Source of the DNA: an uncultured Bacilli bacterium
GTDB taxonomy: Bacteria; Bacillota_I; Bacilli_A; RF39; UBA660
Direction of reading: 5' to 3'
Assembly (NCBI GenBank): GCA_947631525.1
Contig: CANRLQ010000029.1
Span: 1 to 10,648, forward strand
Length of the DNA: 10,648 nt
The notes under the pieces were generated by a model that worked only from the letters and a program-made list of their open reading frames with translations, searched no databases and had not been told where the DNA came from. Positions 7,954 to 10,648 of the stretch are shown piece by piece. A program made the translations under genes and the position numbers. Every line of letters begins with the position of its first letter. Positions within the stretch are counted from its first letter, which is position 1.

Positions 7954-7968
7954 AATAAATGTTATAAT
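7940..7968 (+). promoter_or_regulatory. Promoter of the membrane-protein operon with extended -10
   Basis: TGTTATAAT (7960-7968) is an extended -10. TTGTCT (7940-7945), 17 bases upstream of TATAAT, is a 4/6 -35 made from the descending arm of the tig terminator. The start is predicted near 7975, 18 bases before ATG 7993. The ribosome binding site is a modest GGAAGTGG (7981-7988). Confidence 0.7.
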
Positions 7969-7992
7969 ATTTGAAGTTGTGGAAGTGGTACA

Positions 7993-9276
7993 ATGCAAAA
8001 ATATTTAAAAAATTCAAATAGTTTATTATTTTCAATTATTTTTATCCTAATTGGAATAATAACATTAATTGGAAGTGTTCCATTATTTAAAAGTTTAATT
8101 GATTTAATTCTAATTGTAATGACACTGTTATGTCTAAAAGATTTTATTAGTTTAATTTTGAAAAAAAACAAAGATAAATCTGAGTTAGTAAAAAAAATTG
8201 TTAATTTAATTATACTTATATTAGCTTATGTTTTTCGTGACTATTCAATAGCAATTGTACCAATTCTTTTCTCATTATATTTACTTTTTAATGCATTTGT
8301 TAAAATAATATATTTCATTCTTTTAAAAGTACATCGTTTAAGAGGTGGATTTAAAGAATTATTAATAGGTTTATCTTATCTTATAATAGGAGTTATTATT
8401 TTCTTTAGTCCATTAATACATTTAAATATAATGCTTAATATTATAGGTATATACTCTATTTTATTAGGTATTAGTTATTTATTTGATTATTTAGATGAAC
8501 AAAATATATTTAAATTTACAAAATTTAAAATATGTCTTCCAACAATTATTGAAACACTAATACCAGTTAGTGTCCTTCAAAGAATCAATAAAAAAATGAA
8601 TGAAGATGAAGACTTTAAATTTATTAATAAAAAAAATAGTTCAGATGTTGATTTAGAGATTTTAATTCATGTTACTGAAGATGGATTTGGTAGATTAGGT
8701 CATATGGATATGTATTTTGATGGTAATATTATATCTTTTGGTAATTATGATATAAGTTCTTATAAATTAGCTAATGGAGTAGGAAATGGCATATTATTTA
8801 TGGTAAATAATCGAAATAAATACATAAAATTTTGTATAAAAGATACTAAAAAAACATTATTTGTTTTTGGATTAAAGTTAACTGAAAAAGAAAAAAATGA
8901 TATTAGAAAAAATTTGAATGTAATAAAAGAAAATTTAAAACCATGGGATCCACCATATGTAAGTGCTAAAAGGAAAAAATTATTTATAAAAAAAGATAAT
9001 TATAAAGATTATTCTAGTAGATTATATAGAGCAACTAAAGCTAAATTTTATAAATTTAAAGTAGGCAGATTTAAATTATTTTATGTTTTAGGAAGTAATT
9101 GTTGTTCATTTGTTAATAAAGTAATAAGTAAGCCACTTAAAAATTCATTTAAACTTTATGGTATATTGACACCAGGAACATATTATGATTACTTAGAAAA
9201 AGAATTTATGAAAAAAGGAAGTATAGTTGTAAGTAAAAACATTTACAGCAAAAATAATTTAAACGATTTAAAATAG
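7993..9276 (+). CDS. Six-helix membrane protein with a putative permuted papain-fold C-terminal domain
   Basis: I do not recognise a named gene. The 427-residue product has two parts. Residues about 10-165 hold six hydrophobic segments (about 11-32, 34-56, 65-81, 84-112, 121-140, 143-166), a length and pattern like HdeD/DUF308 membrane proteins. Residues about 175-427 are soluble. Two blocks in it recall circularly permuted NlpC/P60-like domains, in which a histidine strand precedes the cysteine helix: IHVTEDGFGRLGHMDMYFDG (225-244; H226, H237) with ISFGNYD (247-253), and later LGSNCCSFVNKVI (366-378; C370, C371) with LTPGTYYDYL (392-401). By analogy it could be a membrane-anchored cysteine amidase, protease or acyltransferase. 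The fold and catalytic roles are inferred from motif order only. It has its own promoter and shares a transcript with the next gene. Confidence 0.72.
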   Translation: MQKYLKNSNSLLFSIIFILIGIITLIGSVPLFKSLIDLILIVMTLLCLKDFISLILKKNKDKSELVKKIVNLIILILAYVFRDYSIAIVPILFSLYLLFNAFVKIIYFILLKVHRLRGGFKELLIGLSYLIIGVIIFFSPLIHLNIMLNIIGIYSILLGISYLFDYLDEQNIFKFTKFKICLPTIIETLIPVSVLQRINKKMNEDEDFKFINKKNSSDVDLEILIHVTEDGFGRLGHMDMYFDGNIISFGNYDISSYKLANGVGNGILFMVNNRNKYIKFCIKDTKKTLFVFGLKLTEKEKNDIRKNLNVIKENLKPWDPPYVSAKRKKLFIKKDNYKDYSSRLYRATKAKFYKFKVGRFKLFYVLGSNCCSFVNKVISKPLKNSFKLYGILTPGTYYDYLEKEFMKKGSIVVSKNIYSKNNLNDLK

Positions 9277-9281
9277 GAGGG
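9275..9281 (+). promoter_or_regulatory. Ribosome binding site overlapping the previous stop codon
   Basis: AGGAGGG begins inside the TAG stop (9274-9276) of the membrane protein and lies 6 bases before ATG 9288. It fixes the start of the coiled-coil gene and supports a two-gene operon, since no promoter fits in the 11-base gap. Confidence 0.85.
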
Positions 9282-9287
9282 TTTTGT

Positions 9288-9893
9288 ATGTTAGAAAATA
9301 TTGAAATATTTAAAGAAGCAAAAAAAATTTTAGAAATAAAGAAAAAAGAATATTTAGAAAATATGATAGAAAATAATGAAGAAAAAATGAAAGAAGAAAA
9401 AATTATATCAAAAAAGAAAAAAAAGATTGAAAAAGCTAAAATAGTAATAGAAGAAATGAAAAAAAAATGTATAATAAATATGATTAGTTCCTTAATTGGA
9501 TGGGCCTTGTCATTTTTAATTTTATATATGCTCAATACTATCTTTCTTTTACCTAATTTGATTATAGTAGCAATGTTATTAGAAATAGCATATTTCGTTA
9601 ATTATTATTATTCTAAAACAAAGGTAAATAAAGAAATCAAAATAAAAGAAGAATCAATAAAAAGTCATTATGAAAATATTCTAAGTAAAAATAAACAAAA
9701 TGATATATTATTGAATAATATAAAAATAATAAACAAAGATATTGCATATTTAGATAATAAATTATCATCTAATGATAAAAATGACAATATTAAAAAATTA
9801 AAAGAATTAAAAAACCAAATTTTAGAAGAGAAAAATATAAAAATAAAAAAAAAAAAGAAAAAAAATAAAGAAAAAACAAAAAATATGATATAA
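9288..9893 (+). CDS. Lysine-rich coiled-coil protein with a two-helix membrane hairpin
   Basis: Not recognised. The 201 residues divide into a charged Lys/Glu-rich helix (about 1-60, coiled-coil-like), two hydrophobic segments (about 62-82, with GWALSFLILYML, and 86-107), a second charged helical region (about 110-182) and a basic tail with six lysines in a row (187-192) and further lysines. Both charged ends should lie on the same side of the membrane; the lysines point to the cytoplasm. No catalytic motif is seen. It starts 11 bases after the membrane papain-like protein and is surely co-transcribed with it, so a shared role is likely but unproven. Part of the Lys/Glu content reflects the AT-rich genome. 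No terminator follows; the T-box promoter overlaps its last codons. Confidence 0.72.
   Translation: MLENIEIFKEAKKILEIKKKEYLENMIENNEEKMKEEKIISKKKKKIEKAKIVIEEMKKKCIINMISSLIGWALSFLILYMLNTIFLLPNLIIVAMLLEIAYFVNYYYSKTKVNKEIKIKEESIKSHYENILSKNKQNDILLNNIKIINKDIAYLDNKLSSNDKNDNIKKLKELKNQILEEKNIKIKKKKKKNKEKTKNMI
9845..9865 (+). repeat. Poly-A tract in the coding sequence
   Basis: Twelve A residues (9845-9856), one G, then eight A residues (9858-9865) encode the hexalysine tail of the coiled-coil protein. Such a run is prone to replication and transcriptional slippage, which would change the last 10-15 residues or move the stop. Confidence 0.85.
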
Positions 9894-9894
9894 T
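9886..9894 (+). promoter_or_regulatory. Extended -10 promoter of the pheS leader
   Basis: TGATATAAT is an extended -10 made from the last two codons and stop of the coiled-coil gene plus one base. No good -35 is seen 16-18 bases upstream. The predicted start near 9901 fits the start of the T-box leader. Confidence 0.6.
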
Positions 9895-9900
9895 TAATTT

Positions 9901-10114
9901 AGTTTTAAAGTGATAATGAAGAAGTAGTAATAAAATTAATTATTTTAAGAGAGTTAGTGGTTGGTGTAAACTAATAATAATATTTTATGAATTCATCTTC
10001 TAGCAGTATAAACAAAATTTATACCGGTAACGCGTTATAGTCTTAAGGTAATTTTAATTACAAATTAAGGTGGTACCACGTTCAATACGTCCTTATATTA
10101 GGATGTATTTTTTT
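9901..10114 (+). promoter_or_regulatory. T-box riboswitch, phenylalanine-specific (UUC specifier)
   Basis: This leader senses uncharged tRNA-Phe and permits pheS transcription when charging is low. Stem I closes with GAAGA (9918-9922) and TCTTC (9996-10000). Its specifier loop has AGTA on the 5' side (9923-9926) and TTC followed by A (9992-9995) on the 3' side. The distal part has the AGAGAG motif (9948-9953) and the loop GGTTGGTGTAA (9959-9969) held by TTAGT/ACTAA. Hairpins follow at 10006-10024 (GTATAAA/TTTATAC) and 10048-10061 (GTAAT/ATTAC). The antiterminator pairs AAGG (10067-10070) with CCTT (10091-10094) and ACG (10078-10080) with CGT (10088-10090) around the TGGTACC bulge (10071-10077), where UGGU meets the tRNA ACCA end. 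The competing terminator is listed separately. Specifier and downstream gene agree. Confidence 0.95.
10084..10114 (+). terminator. Regulated terminator of the pheS T-box
   Basis: A 10-bp stem with one G-U pair (10084-10093 with 10100-10109; core CGTCCT/AGGATG) closes a 6-base loop and runs into a T-tract ending at 10114. Its left arm shares CGTCCT with the antiterminator, so the two structures exclude each other. Confidence 0.9.
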
Positions 10115-10131
10115 ATGAAAGGGTTGATATT

Positions 10132-10648
10132 GTGGAAAATTTATTAGAGGAAATAAAAGAAAAATTAAATGATGTAAAAGACTTAAAAAGATTAAATGAA
10201 TTAAAAGTTGAATATTTAAGTAAAAAAGGTCCTATAAATGAATTATCGCTTCATATGAAGGAATTAAGTGTTGAAGAGAAAAAAGAATATGGAATGAAAT
10301 TAAACAAGTTTAAAACAAATGTTAATAATTTATTTGATTCACTTAAAAATAAGTTAGAAGAAGAAGAATTAAATAAAAAGTTGGAATTAGAAAAAGTAGA
10401 TATAAGTTTACCAGCTACTAAGATAAATGTAGGTTCTCCAAATATATTAGAAATGGTAATTGAAGAAGTAGAAGAACTATTGATATCTATGGGATATGAT
10501 GTAGTAGATGGTCCTGAAATAGAAGAAGACAAATATAATTTTGAAATGCTTAATATTCCAAAAGGACATCCAGCAAGAGATGCACAAGATACTTTCTATA
10601 TTGAAGGTGAAGAAATATTACTTAGAAGTCAAACATCTCCTGTACAAG
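10132..10648 (+). CDS. pheS: Phenylalanyl-tRNA synthetase alpha subunit (5' part)
   Basis: Catalytic subunit of the class II enzyme that charges tRNA-Phe, normally an alpha2-beta2 tetramer with PheT in the cytosol. The 172 codons in view cover the N-terminal coiled coil (about 1-85, with VEYLSKKGPINEL typical of PheS) and the start of the catalytic domain: MVIEEVEELLISMGYDVVDG (motif 1 region), EIEEDKYNFEMLNIPKGHPA, ARDAQDTFYI and LLRSQTSPVQ. The frame runs off the window. The start is GTG at 10132: AAAGGG (10118-10123) sits 8 bases upstream, the aligned protein then begins like Bacillus PheS, and no in-frame ATG precedes it. The usual G-x-HP before motif 1 reads GSPN here. Expression is controlled by the T-box leader just upstream; pheT is expected to follow. 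Confidence 0.96.
   Translation, partial: MENLLEEIKEKLNDVKDLKRLNELKVEYLSKKGPINELSLHMKELSVEEKKEYGMKLNKFKTNVNNLFDSLKNKLEEEELNKKLELEKVDISLPATKINVGSPNILEMVIEEVEELLISMGYDVVDGPEIEEDKYNFEMLNIPKGHPARDAQDTFYIEGEEILLRSQTSPVQ

Noticed and set aside
7962..8171. Minus-strand open frame of 69 codons
   Set aside because: It overlaps the start of the membrane-protein gene and its promoter; it is the antisense of hydrophobic codons.
9206..9535. Minus-strand open frame of 109 codons rich in Phe and Ser
   Set aside because: Phe/Ser/Ile runs are the antisense of Lys/Glu codons in the coiled-coil gene, which has a good ribosome binding site on the + strand.
10028..10037. Palindrome TAACGCGTTA considered as an operator or restriction-site signature
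   Set aside because: It sits inside the T-box leader, between its hairpins, in a stretch that resembles the conserved linker sequence of T-box RNAs.
100..10131. Search for tRNA genes, CRISPR repeats, insertion sequences and attachment sites
   Set aside because: No cloverleaf-like GC-rich segment, no spaced repeats, no transposase or terminal inverted repeats were seen in the spacers or genes.
10251..10532. Minus-strand open frame of 93 codons rich in Ser
   Set aside because: It is antisense to the clearly recognisable pheS coding sequence.

Overview
The window reads as chromosomal housekeeping DNA from a very AT-rich Gram-positive bacterium of the Bacilli/Mycoplasmatota side of the Firmicutes, perhaps an uncultured gut lineage such as RF39. 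The evidence is the extreme A+T bias in codons and spacers, strong AGGAGG/AGGTGA-type ribosome binding sites, TTGACA/TATAAT promoters, a phenylalanine T-box in front of pheS, and a Bacillus-like order of the tRNA-hydroxylation pair trhP1-trhP2 followed by greA. Tryptophan is written TGG throughout, so the Mycoplasma/Spiroplasma code (UGA = Trp) does not apply. AGG stands at conserved arginine positions. All genes lie on the + strand.

Layout: 1-99 is the tail of an unrecognised protein. 160-2106 is transketolase (tkt), followed by a perfect 12-bp hairpin terminator. 2169-3947 is uvrC (nucleotide excision repair). 3994-6052 holds two overlapping U32-family genes, trhP1 and trhP2, for 5-hydroxyuridine at the tRNA wobble base. 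6117-6587 is greA and 6683-7939 is tig (trigger factor), each with its own consensus promoter and hairpin terminator. 7993-9276 encodes an unrecognised six-helix membrane protein whose C-terminal domain looks like a permuted papain-fold (NlpC/P60-like) domain. Its stop codon lies inside the ribosome binding site of 9288-9893, a lysine-rich coiled-coil protein with a two-helix membrane hairpin. 9901-10114 is a T-box riboswitch with specifier UUC (Phe), and 10132 to the window end is the first part of pheS.

The recognisable genes serve central carbon metabolism, DNA repair, decoding, transcript cleavage, protein folding and tRNA charging. They are packed with gaps of about 45-100 bases in which terminators, promoters and gene ends share bases. 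Five of the seven promoters seen carry an extended TGnTATAAT -10 element. The least explained part is the two-gene membrane operon at 7993-9893. No mobile element, CRISPR array, tRNA or rRNA gene was seen, and there is no gene-free stretch longer than 300 bases; the longest is the 238-base T-box leader.
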